From positions 258 to 17,896 of the forward strand of contig CAJTQH010000048.1 of NCBI GenBank assembly GCA_910578305.1: 17,639 bases of DNA, read 5' to 3'. The stretch's first letter is position 1. Every line of letters begins with the position of its first letter. A program made the position numbers and the translations under genes. The stretch comes from an uncultured Muribaculaceae bacterium (GTDB lineage: Bacteria > Bacteroidota > Bacteroidia > Bacteroidales > Muribaculaceae). Shown here in pieces: positions 1 through 6,300 of the stretch. Under the pieces are notes generated by a model. It was not told the origin of the DNA. It ran no database searches and worked only from the letters and a program-made list of their open reading frames with translations.

Positions 1-366
1 AGCAGACATAACCACATACTTGGCGCCGGCTTCGATGTGAGCCTGAGCTTTTTCTTTGGTGAGGAAGAGGCCGGTTGATTCAACAACGTATTCAGCACCT
101 ACAGCACCCCAAGCGATTTCAGCAGGATTCTTGCAAGCGGTAACGCGGATTTCCTTGCCGTTAACGATAAGGAGGTTCTTTTCTACATCACATTCTACGG
201 TGCCGTCGAAACGACCGTGCATAGTGTCATACTTGAGCATGTAAGCCATGTAGTCAACGGGGAGAAGGTCGTTGATTGCTACTACTTCGATGTCGTCTCT
301 TTTAGTAGAGGCACGGAACACGAAACGTCCGATGCGGCCGAAGCCATTGATACCTATTTTTGTCAT
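1..366 (-). CDS. gap: Glyceraldehyde-3-phosphate dehydrogenase, N-terminal part (cut by window edge)
   Basis: Glycolytic and gluconeogenic enzyme that oxidises glyceraldehyde 3-phosphate to 1,3-bisphosphoglycerate with NAD+ in the cytoplasm. The 122 visible residues begin MTKIGINGFGRIGR, the canonical Rossmann glycine motif (GFGRIGR, residues 8-14). They continue with the NAD-contacting ND pair (32-33), the YMLKYDTMHGRF segment (42-53) and the VVESTGLF block (94-101). The sequence leaves the window before the catalytic Cys (SCTTN motif), so the active site cannot be judged. The ATG at 366 is the only sensible start because it precedes the first beta strand directly. The gene has its own promoter and an approximately 78-nt leader, so it is probably transcribed separately from the lipoprotein gene upstream. 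Family assignment is very secure. Confidence 0.97.
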   Translation of the reverse strand, partial: MTKIGINGFGRIGRFVFRASTKRDDIEVVAINDLLPVDYMAYMLKYDTMHGRFDGTVECDVEKNLLIVNGKEIRVTACKNPAEIAWGAVGAEYVVESTGLFLTKEKAQAHIEAGAKYVVMSA

Positions 367-414
367 AGTTGTAAAAATAAATTTGGGTTATAAGTGTCAA
401 TTTTAGTGTGCTTT

Positions 415-439
415 ATCCACGAGCTTGCGCAGTGTGGAT
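415..439 (-). promoter_or_regulatory. Stem-loop at the 5' end of the predicted gap leader
   Basis: A perfect 6-bp inverted repeat (ATCCAC at 415-420, GTGGAT at 434-439) encloses a 13-nt loop. It begins about 5 nt inside the transcript predicted from the promoter at 449-479. A hairpin at the extreme 5' end can protect an abundant mRNA. That role is inference, and a stem this short could arise by chance. Confidence 0.3.
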
Positions 440-448
440 TTAGCGACA

Positions 449-479
449 CAAAAGTAGCTATTATTTTTTGGTTTTGCAA
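449..479 (-). promoter_or_regulatory. Bacteroidetes-type promoter of gap
   Basis: On the minus strand, TACTTTTG (449-456) matches the -7 consensus TAnnTTTG. TTG (477-479) lies 20 bp further upstream as a -33 element. Transcription would start near 444-445, giving a leader of about 78 nt before the gap ATG at 366. The element match and spacing are seen directly; activity is inferred. Confidence 0.6.
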
Positions 480-542
480 CGACAAAATAAGCTATTTAAT
501 GTGTCGGATGATTTTTTTCAGATATTTAGCAATCAAGGCTCG

Positions 543-1355
543 CTATTCGCCATCGAATGCCCGGTCTTCGATCAGTTCAAGCCGTGGATCGTTGCGCTCG
601 AGTGTGAGCAGATTGAAGCCGCCGCTGTCTATAAGATTGATCTGCACGGAGGCGTACCCGTTGCTGAGTTTATACCCGCGCACTTGTGGCAGGAGGTCGG
701 CGATCAGCTTCCAGTGGCTCTTGTTGGCTGTGTCGGCCTCAGGGATGTCGAATGCTATCCGGCAGCTGTCGGCAGCCTTGTAGCCGACCGTGTGGCTCGA
801 TTGCCCGTCGGAGAATGTGAACGTATGCTTTTTTATGTCAAAGTCAGCATTCATCCCCGGGTTGGCGAAGTCGTCGGTGAGCATGACGACATTCCAGTTC
901 CCTTGCAGAAACCATTCACACGGACGGCGATAGGTGATGGTGCCATAGTCCGATGTGATTCTCAGACATTCGCCGAAGTTATCGTTGAAATGTTCCACTT
1001 TTCCGCTGCCGCCGGGATGGTATATCTGGGTGCAGTACATACATGTCGACGGCCCCGGATCGTGAAACTGAAGGATGCTGTCGCCGTCAATGGTATAGCG
1101 TTCGCCCCAGTGGTTGCATCCGTCATAAAATCCGCTCTCCTTTTCTGCGGTATTAAATCCGATTGTGGCGTAACCCGTCCACAAGGAGTCGCAGTCATCA
1201 TCGTCGGTATAGTAATTGTGGCAGCTTATCCACACGCCTTCAAGAAATGAATCGTCGATTTCACGGCTTGTATTGCCGCTTGTATTGCCGCACGAAATGT
1301 TTACGGCCATAAGCGCCGTCATTGCAAGACTCACTATAATGTTTCTGTATTTCAT
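543..1355 (-). CDS. Lipoprotein with META/HslJ-like domains
   Basis: Predicted 270-residue envelope lipoprotein of unknown function. The N-terminus MKYRNIIVSLAMTALMAVNI leads into a lipobox ending at C22, so it should be lipidated and held in the membrane. Residues 39-130 resemble the META/HslJ fold: a LEGVW opening, then GCNHWGERYTIDGDSI (79-94) and STCMYC (103-108), the counterparts of the family's GCN...Y..DGD and ST.M.C blocks. Residues 149-254 open with LQGNWNV and may be a second, diverged copy. An ATG 12 codons upstream (1391) is in frame, but 1355 gives the cleaner signal peptide and leaves room for the -7 element at 1389-1396. The gene is probably monocistronic, since gap downstream has its own promoter. 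HslJ homologues have been linked to novobiocin resistance in E. coli; whether that applies here is unknown. Confidence 0.75.
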   Translation of the reverse strand: MKYRNIIVSLAMTALMAVNISCGNTSGNTSREIDDSFLEGVWISCHNYYTDDDDCDSLWTGYATIGFNTAEKESGFYDGCNHWGERYTIDGDSILQFHDPGPSTCMYCTQIYHPGGSGKVEHFNDNFGECLRITSDYGTITYRRPCEWFLQGNWNVVMLTDDFANPGMNADFDIKKHTFTFSDGQSSHTVGYKAADSCRIAFDIPEADTANKSHWKLIADLLPQVRGYKLSNGYASVQINLIDSGGFNLLTLERNDPRLELIEDRAFDGE

Positions 1356-1388
1356 TGAATAAAAGGGATTGACTGAACGGTTATGACG

Positions 1389-1396
1389 CAAATATA
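1389..1396 (-). promoter_or_regulatory. -7 element for the META-domain lipoprotein gene
   Basis: TATATTTG on the minus strand matches TAnnTTTG and sits 34-41 bases upstream of the ATG at 1355, giving a predicted leader of about 30 nt. No convincing TTTG appears at the -33 distance, so the call rests on one element. Confidence 0.4.
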
Positions 1397-1465
1397 CGTA
1401 AAAATCCGTTTGCCCCTACGCACGGGCTTGTTTTTCAGCTATTACCACTGCATGTACGTGCAAAT

Positions 1466-1497
1466 TTTGCGAATAAACCAATTTTTATTTATTTTTG
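1466..1497 (+). promoter_or_regulatory. Bacteroidetes-type promoter of mscL
   Basis: TTTG (1466-1469) and TATTTTTG (1490-1497) match the -33 and -7 consensus elements with a 20-bp spacer. Transcription would begin near 1501, about 43 nt before the mscL ATG. It is one of the best promoter matches in the window. Confidence 0.65.
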
Positions 1498-1543
1498 TTG
1501 AGTAGAAAACAGATATTATCAAATTAAAGACCATCCAGTTATT

Positions 1544-1975
1544 ATGTCATTCATTAAAGACTTCAAAGAGTTTGCCATGAGAGGCAACATCATCGACATG
1601 GCTGTCGGTGTGATCGTGGGCGGTGCTTTCGGCAAGATCGTGAGCTCGCTTGTCAACGATATCATCATGCCTGTGATCTCGATTATCACCGGCGGTGAAG
1701 GATTTAAAAACATGAAGTATGTGATCACAGCCGCCAAGGAGGCTACCGCCGACGGACAGGCTGCCGTGGAGGAAGTGGCTGTCAATTACGGTATGTTTAT
1801 CCAGAACATCGTCGACTTCTTTATTATAGCCCTCAGCATCTTTGTGGCTCTCCGTGTAATCATGAAGTTCAAGAAAAAAGAGGAAAAAGCTCCGGCACCG
1901 GCTCCCGAGCCCACCAAAGAAGAGGTGCTTCTGACCGAGATACGCGATCTGCTCAAAAAGCAGGCCGATAAGTGA
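1544..1975 (+). CDS. mscL: Large-conductance mechanosensitive channel
   Basis: Homopentameric inner-membrane channel that opens under high membrane tension and releases solutes on sudden hypo-osmotic shock. At 143 residues it is normal in length. The family's N-terminal amphipathic helix (MSFIKDFKEFAMRGNIIDMA) is followed by the pore-lining TM1 (about 15-45, including the glycine-rich VGVIVGGAFGKIVSSLVND stretch). A short periplasmic loop (50-80) comes next, then TM2 (82-108), a charged linker (KFKKKEEK), an Ala/Pro hinge and the C-terminal helix bundle (EEVLLTEIRDLLKKQ). The gene has its own promoter and stands alone between a divergent lipoprotein gene and a convergent RNase H gene. No Shine-Dalgarno sequence precedes the ATG, which is usual for the phylum. 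Confidence 0.97.
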   Translation: MSFIKDFKEFAMRGNIIDMAVGVIVGGAFGKIVSSLVNDIIMPVISIITGGEGFKNMKYVITAAKEATADGQAAVEEVAVNYGMFIQNIVDFFIIALSIFVALRVIMKFKKKEEKAPAPAPEPTKEEVLLTEIRDLLKKQADK

Positions 1976-2012
1976 TTCTTATTGCGTCCGGCATGGCGCA
2001 TGCCGCATAGCG

Positions 2013-2069
2013 ATGACATATAGAGCGACGGTGTCCACACTCTCAGCAGTGGATGCCGTCGCTTGTCAT
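2013..2069. terminator. Hairpin between convergent mscL and RNase H genes (likely bidirectional terminator)
   Basis: Arms 2024-2038 and 2049-2063 pair over 15 positions around a 10-nt loop; 13 are Watson-Crick and two are G-U wobbles. After a 5-nt bulge, ATGACA (2013-2018) pairs with TGTCAT (2064-2069), lengthening the stem. The core lies entirely between the mscL stop and the RNase H stop; the outer pairs include the RNase H stop codon. There is no long T-run on either strand, so termination may rely on stem strength. A smaller 7-bp hairpin (CGGCATG/CATGCCG, 1989-2005) lies just before it. Confidence 0.6.
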
Positions 2070-2707
2070 TTGCGTCCGAAATCGGCCGGAATCTCGCCCC
2101 AGCGGTCAGTGTCCCATTTCAGCACCCGGTTTGCCGGGCGATGGGTCAGCAGCCATGCTTCGGCGCGGGCCACGAGGGTGCGTATCTTCTGATTGTCGGG
2201 CGTGGGTGCTATAGTGGTCTTGGCATGCCGGTTGCGCACCCAGGCCATGGCAGTCCGGCTGTCGGAGTAGATGGTTATGTCGGGGCGGCCTATCTTTTCA
2301 AGCCATGCCAGCGCGTGTACTATGGCCAGAAATTCGCCCATGTTGTTGGAGCCGCCTTCGAGTGGCCCTACATGGAAAAGCCGTGCGCCTGTCGATATAT
2401 CGACCCCTTGATATTCCACCGGCCCGGGATTGCGGCTGCATGCTGCGTCTACGGCTATTGATCCTGGTACGATCTCCGGTATGGCATCGTAGTTGACCAC
2501 ACGAGGTTTGCGTGAGGCTATGCCACGAAACATACCTATATATTCGTCGGGCGATCCACGGTATGCCTCTATGGCCTCCTGTCTGGACTCAAAACCCTTA
2601 TAACGCGCTCCGGGAAAGTTTTCGACCTGCAGGCGGCATTCGTCCCATGAATCATACACGCCTGTGTCGTGTCCGGCCCAAACCACATAGTATTTTTTCT
2701 GTGCCAT
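2066..2707 (-). CDS. Ribonuclease H with N-terminal viroplasmin-type hybrid-binding domain
   Basis: Endonuclease that cleaves the RNA strand of RNA-DNA hybrids, acting in R-loop and primer removal. Counted from the ATG at 2707 (213 residues), the start MAQKKYYVVWAGHDTGVYDSW is the typical viroplasmin/RNase HI hybrid-binding domain (about 5-52). The RNase HI domain follows from residue 83. The DEDD metal ligands are visible as D87 (IAVDAAC), E125 (NNMGEFLA), D149 (IYSDSRTA) and D209 in the C-terminal WGEIPADFGRK. A longer in-frame start at 2746 would overlap the upstream gene and add a non-family extension, so 2707 is preferred. The stop of the dehydrogenase-like gene lies only 7 bases upstream, so the two are very probably co-transcribed and perhaps translationally coupled. 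Confidence 0.93.
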   Translation of the reverse strand: MAQKKYYVVWAGHDTGVYDSWDECRLQVENFPGARYKGFESRQEAIEAYRGSPDEYIGMFRGIASRKPRVVNYDAIPEIVPGSIAVDAACSRNPGPVEYQGVDISTGARLFHVGPLEGGSNNMGEFLAIVHALAWLEKIGRPDITIYSDSRTAMAWVRNRHAKTTIAPTPDNQKIRTLVARAEAWLLTHRPANRVLKWDTDRWGEIPADFGRK

Positions 2708-2714
2708 GCTGTTG

Positions 2715-3902
2715 TCAGGATAGGGTGAGATATATATTGATGTCAACCTGCCGCACTCCGACTATGGCGGCGATGTCGGCGTTGACCGGCTTGCCCATGA
2801 AAGTGCACACGGCTCGCTGCAGACCCGGCAGTATGCGTATTGCGTTGGTCATGCCATCGCAGTGCACTATGCGGCTCAGCATGGTGATAAACGTGTTGCT
2901 CAGAGCCATGGCGGCTGTACGTGCCACCGCGCTCCCGGCATTGACATAGCAGGCTCTCGACGGCTCGGTGAGCGAAATGTCGAGTGGCGATGCCAGAGCC
3001 AGATCTATGGGCGGCAGCGACGGAAACGCACGACCGCATTGGGCAGTGAGGTCGAATATTATCACACCGCGTTTCATGCTGTCGACAGTGTCGGAGTCGA
3101 AATGAGGTGTGGGGTCGATGCCTGTGTATATCACAACGTCGGCCGACTGTAAAGCCTTGGTAAGTATTCTGGGGTGCAGAGCCGAATAGACTACGCCTCG
3201 GCCGAGCGTGCGTTCGGCTTCGCGCAGACGGTACACATCGTGGTCAAACATCCTCACCTGTGCACCGGCTCCCAAGGCATATCGTGCTGCTGCGCAAGCG
3301 GCTATCCCTGCGCCGATTACGGTAACCTCACAAGGCACTATACCGGCCACACCGCCCAGTAATATACCTTTGCCGTGTACGGAGTCGGCAAGCAGCGATG
3401 CCGCCCGTGTAATGGCTGCTTGTCCGTCAATCTCGGCCAGAATGTCGGCAAACGGCATGTTGCCCCGCTCGTCGGCGATAAGGTCAATGGCCACAGTGAG
3501 TATGTGGCGGTGTAGCAGTGCGTTGATGCATTCCGGTGTCTGTCGTCCGGGCGAGAACAGAGTGAACAGCATGGCGCCGCGACGCATGCGCCGTATGTCA
3601 TCGGGCGACATAGGTGCGAGGTGCATCACAATGTCGCATGAAAGAGATTCGCCTCTGGCACACATTTGTACGCCAGCACGCTGATAAGCGTTGTCGGCAT
3701 AGTGTATGGAGTCGGCTGCAGAATGTTCCATCCGTATTGTAAAGCCTTGGTGCACCAGCATCTGGGCTCCTTCAGGCGTGAGTGGAAACCGACGCTCGGC
3801 AGGATCGCCGCATCGAGGCAGGCCGATGGAAAGTCTGCGGCGGGATGTGGACGTGATTGCGGGCTGTTCGAGCGGTGTGGGTGATTGAGAGGCTGGACTC
3901 AT
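2715..3902 (-). CDS. Alanine dehydrogenase / transhydrogenase-alpha family protein with altered catalytic residues
   Basis: At 395 residues this is close to alanine dehydrogenase length. The N-terminal domain shows the family start IGLPRCGDPAERRFPLTPEG (26-45), and the NAD(P)-binding Rossmann domain begins near 190 with VTVIGAGIAACAAARYALGA (193-212). It ends with an AVARTAAMALSN block (325-336) like the family's AVPRTST.ALTN. Against Mycobacterium tuberculosis alanine dehydrogenase, aligned by eye from memory, R15 is kept (R38) but K75, H96 and D270 correspond to A96, S117 and Q288. The LFTLFSPGRQ stretch is closer to transhydrogenase alpha (LFSF..PAQN). Pyruvate/alanine chemistry is therefore doubtful. 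It may act on another substrate or bind NAD(P) without catalysis. It has a -7 element at 3934-3941 and leads the RNase H gene. Confidence 0.7.
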   Translation of the reverse strand: MSPASQSPTPLEQPAITSTSRRRLSIGLPRCGDPAERRFPLTPEGAQMLVHQGFTIRMEHSAADSIHYADNAYQRAGVQMCARGESLSCDIVMHLAPMSPDDIRRMRRGAMLFTLFSPGRQTPECINALLHRHILTVAIDLIADERGNMPFADILAEIDGQAAITRAASLLADSVHGKGILLGGVAGIVPCEVTVIGAGIAACAAARYALGAGAQVRMFDHDVYRLREAERTLGRGVVYSALHPRILTKALQSADVVIYTGIDPTPHFDSDTVDSMKRGVIIFDLTAQCGRAFPSLPPIDLALASPLDISLTEPSRACYVNAGSAVARTAAMALSNTFITMLSRIVHCDGMTNAIRILPGLQRAVCTFMGKPVNADIAAIVGVRQVDINIYLTLS

Positions 3903-3933
3903 GAGAAAAAATGTGCTGTTCGGATCAATAGTG

Positions 3934-3941
3934 CAAATTTA
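3934..3941 (-). promoter_or_regulatory. -7 element for the dehydrogenase-like/RNase H operon
   Basis: TAAATTTG on the minus strand matches TAnnTTTG and predicts a leader of about 28 nt before the ATG at 3902. No good -33 TTTG is seen at the expected distance. Confidence 0.4.
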
Positions 3942-4017
3942 ATCATATTTATCATGCAGCAGAAAAATACGCCGTTTTTTTATAAGATCGTGCGTTCCTG
4001 CCTCAGATGCTACCGAT

Positions 4018-4039
4018 AAAAAGCGATGTGGCCTACGCT
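4018..4039 (-). terminator. Possible weak terminator after aroK
   Basis: Read on the minus strand, a 4-bp GC stem (AGCG/CGCT, 4036-4039 with 4022-4025, 10-nt loop) is followed by a run of five T (4018-4022). It starts at the aroK stop codon. The stem is short, so this is tentative. Confidence 0.25.
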
Positions 4040-4578
4040 CACTGCGTTGCAGGAAGCCGTAGAATTTCGGAAATACATGCAACAGATTCATTGATCTGAT
4101 CGGCTGAGTCAAGCCTGTCGGCCATGAAGGTTACTGATGCTTTAGAGTAATATGGCATACGTATCTCGAGAGCCTCGGAGATATACTGTTCGAGTTGCTC
4201 GTCTGTCATGGCTGCGATTAGCGGGCGTTTACGCCGGCCGAGCTTAAGCCGTTGCAATAGTCGCGGACGTGATGCGTCAAGCATCACCGTGATGCCCGAA
4301 CGATTCATTATGTCTATGTTGTCGAAAAAACATGGAGTGCCTCCTCCACAGGCCACTATGACATCCTCGAAATCGCACACTTCTTTCAGCATACGCCGCT
4401 CGATGTCGCGGAACGCATCTTCCCCTTGCGATGCGAATATGTCGCGCACCGAAGCGTGGAAACGACACTCAATATAAAGATCGAGGTCGATAAACTGCAT
4501 GCCTGTGGCACGACTGAGAGCTCTGCCCAGCGTGGATTTGCCGCTGCCCATAAAGCCTATGAGAAATATTGGTCGCAT
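4039..4578 (-). CDS. aroK: Shikimate kinase
   Basis: Phosphorylates shikimate at the 3-hydroxyl with ATP, the fifth step of the shikimate pathway to chorismate and aromatic amino acids. From the ATG at 4578 the product is 179 residues, the usual size. The Walker A loop GFMGSGKST (8-16) follows a short hydrophobic strand. The shikimate-binding DLD (31-33), FRDIE (56-60) and ACGGGTPCF (77-85) motifs, the lid region with KRPLI (117-121) and the substrate-contacting R140 in the RMPYY segment are all present. An in-frame ATG 35 codons upstream (4683) would add a Phe/Lys-rich extension unlike the family and run through the promoter, so 4578 is chosen. It diverges from the efflux operon. The predicted promoter lies against the start codon, suggesting a leaderless mRNA. 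Confidence 0.95.
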   Translation of the reverse strand: MRPIFLIGFMGSGKSTLGRALSRATGMQFIDLDLYIECRFHASVRDIFASQGEDAFRDIERRMLKEVCDFEDVIVACGGGTPCFFDNIDIMNRSGITVMLDASRPRLLQRLKLGRRKRPLIAAMTDEQLEQYISEALEIRMPYYSKASVTFMADRLDSADQINESVACISEILRLPATQ

Positions 4579-4583
4579 GGATG

Positions 4584-4614
4584 CAAATGTAAATATTTTA
4601 TCCGATACATGCAA
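4584..4614 (-). promoter_or_regulatory. Promoter of aroK directly abutting its start codon
   Basis: On the minus strand TACATTTG (4584-4591) matches the -7 consensus, with TTG (4612-4614) 20 bp upstream. Only 5 bases separate the -7 element from the ATG at 4578, so transcription should start within about 2 nt of the start codon. Confidence 0.55.
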
Positions 4615-4637
4615 TGAATGTTTTTTTGGTGTAAACA

Positions 4638-4656
4638 GCCAAAAAGTGGCCAAAAA
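4638..4656. repeat. Short direct repeat GCCAAAAA x2 in the aroK-tolC divergent region
   Basis: GCCAAAAA occurs at 4638-4645 and again at 4649-4656, an 11-bp period close to one helical turn. It lies between the aroK promoter and the -7 element of the export operon. It could be a regulator site, but no regulator gene is in the window and chance is possible. Confidence 0.25.
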
Positions 4657-4701
4657 TGCCATTTGACGCAAAATACTCAACAATTTAAAATTTAAAGGAG
4701 T

Positions 4702-4709
4702 TATATTTG
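4702..4709 (+). promoter_or_regulatory. -7 element for the TolC-HlyD-ABC2 operon
   Basis: TATATTTG matches TAnnTTTG, preceded by a very AT-rich stretch (4681-4697). Transcription from here would give a leader of about 75 nt. No -33 TTTG is seen at 19-21 bp. Confidence 0.4.
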
Positions 4710-4788
4710 CAGGTGCGTTTCGGACAAGAGTGCGGAGCGAATCTCATCTCATAACCGTGTTGTCTAACTATTTATTATTCTATACTAA

Positions 4789-6264
4789 ATGAGCCTGCGT
4801 AAAGCATTTCTATTATTATCGGCAGTTATGCTGGTGGCATCTGCCCCGGTGTTCGGACAATCTGCGGCTGGAGGCGTGGTGTCGCTTGACTCGTGCCGTG
4901 CGATGGCCCTTGGCAACAACAAGCAGTTGCGGATGCGCACTGAATCTGTGCGCATGGCAGGATATCAGAAGAAGGAGGCTTTTGCCGCCTATCTCCCCGC
5001 ACTGGACTTTGTGGGAGGCTACATGTACAACCAGAAGGAAATATCTATTTTCGACAAAGACCAGCTTCTGCCCACCAAGACTTTCGATCCGGCCACACAG
5101 AGCTATCAGTTCAATCTGGTGAAGAACCCGGTCACCGGAGAGCCTGTGCTCGGCCCTGGAGGCACTCCCATCCCCGAGACAGTGGCTCTGATACCTAAGG
5201 AAGCCATGACTTATGACATACACAATGTGTTTTTCGGAGCGGTGACACTGACACAGCCCATATTCATGGGTGGAAAGATTGTTGCCATGAACCGCCTGAC
5301 ACACTATGCCGAGGAACTGGCTCGTGCAATGCACAATGCAGAAGCTGAGAATGTAATCTATGCCGTGGACGCCGCCTACTGGCAGGTAGTGTCGCTGAAA
5401 GCCAAGCAGAAACTGGCTACAAGTTATGTTGCTCTGCTCGACACTCTGCGTCGCAATGTGCAGATTATGGTAGATAACGGAGTGGCCACACGCAGCGACC
5501 TGCTTACTGTGGAAGTGAAGCTCAATCAGGCTCAGGTGGACATGACTAAAGTCGACAACGGCCTGGTGCTGTCGCGCATGGCTCTGGCTCAGGTGTGCGG
5601 ACTTCCCGTCAATACGGTGTTCACACTTGTTGATGAGGATGTGGAAAGCGTGGCCGGAATGGCTCCCGTGGCCACCACTTATAATATGGAGGATGTGTAC
5701 TCGCGTCGTCAGGATCTGCGTGCTCTGGCCACCGGAGTGCAGATATACAAGCAGAAGGAGCGTGTGGCCATGAGCGACATGCTTCCCAAGCTGGCGCTTG
5801 TAGGGACATACTCGTTCAGTAATCCGAACATGTTCAACGGATTTTCCAAGCGATTTGACGGTGCGTTTTCGATCGGAGCCACTCTCAGTATACCTTTGTG
5901 GCACTGGGGCGGTAATTACAATAAATACAAAGCTGCTCAGAGCCAGACTCATATAGCGGAGATGGAACTCGACAACGCTAAGGACATGGTAAACCTTCAG
6001 GTGAGTCAGTCGGCATTCAAGGCGCAGGAAGCCATGAAGACCTATCATATGACATTGACCAATCTCGACAAAGCCAATGAAAATCTTCGTCAGGCTACAC
6101 TTGGCTTCCGTGAGGGAGTAATGACGACCGACAATGTGATGGAGGCTCAGACAGCCTGGCTCAAGGCCAACTCAGAGAAGATAGATGCGCTCATCGACGT
6201 GCATCTGTGTGATGTGTATCTGTCGAAAGTACTCGGTACGTTGCCTTATCCAACAGATTATTAA
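4789..6264 (+). CDS. TolC-family outer membrane efflux protein
   Basis: Outer-membrane channel of a tripartite exporter. It forms a trimeric beta-barrel with a periplasmic alpha-helical tunnel that docks to the HlyD-like adaptor encoded next. The 491-residue product starts with a Sec signal peptide (MSLRKAFLLLSAVMLVASAPVFG, cleavage near residues 23-24). Two OEP repeats follow. The first has a VVSLDSCRAMALGNNKQLRM start (30-49) and contains an inserted Pro/Gly-rich segment at about 86-145 before the TLTQPIFMGGK strand (153-163). The second repeat runs from about 290 with IPLWHWGG in its strand and a long helix ending in the family's GVMTTDNVMEAQTAWL. No Shine-Dalgarno sequence is seen. It is first of four genes, with 36 bases to the next. 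The exported substrate cannot be read from the sequence. Confidence 0.93.
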   Translation: MSLRKAFLLLSAVMLVASAPVFGQSAAGGVVSLDSCRAMALGNNKQLRMRTESVRMAGYQKKEAFAAYLPALDFVGGYMYNQKEISIFDKDQLLPTKTFDPATQSYQFNLVKNPVTGEPVLGPGGTPIPETVALIPKEAMTYDIHNVFFGAVTLTQPIFMGGKIVAMNRLTHYAEELARAMHNAEAENVIYAVDAAYWQVVSLKAKQKLATSYVALLDTLRRNVQIMVDNGVATRSDLLTVEVKLNQAQVDMTKVDNGLVLSRMALAQVCGLPVNTVFTLVDEDVESVAGMAPVATTYNMEDVYSRRQDLRALATGVQIYKQKERVAMSDMLPKLALVGTYSFSNPNMFNGFSKRFDGAFSIGATLSIPLWHWGGNYNKYKAAQSQTHIAEMELDNAKDMVNLQVSQSAFKAQEAMKTYHMTLTNLDKANENLRQATLGFREGVMTTDNVMEAQTAWLKANSEKIDALIDVHLCDVYLSKVLGTLPYPTDY

Positions 6265-6300
6265 AAAAAAACAATACAAACATAAAATACAATCAGTATC

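Noticed and set aside
468..1250. 260-codon plus-strand open frame over the META lipoprotein gene
   Set aside because: The minus-strand frame has a signal peptide, lipobox and domain match; the plus-strand frame has none.
3961..3990. Short A-run/T-run symmetry upstream of the dehydrogenase-like gene
   Set aside because: The GC core is only a couple of base pairs, so no stable hairpin is expected.
4579..4683. Upstream in-frame start of aroK
   Set aside because: The 35-residue extension has no family counterpart and would be read through the promoter that fits the shorter start.
4816..6048. Long open frame (410 codons) antisense to the TolC gene
   Set aside because: It opposes a clear TolC-family gene, its sequence is His/Ser-rich without a domain, and it arises because the sense gene rarely uses TTA, CTA and TCA codons.
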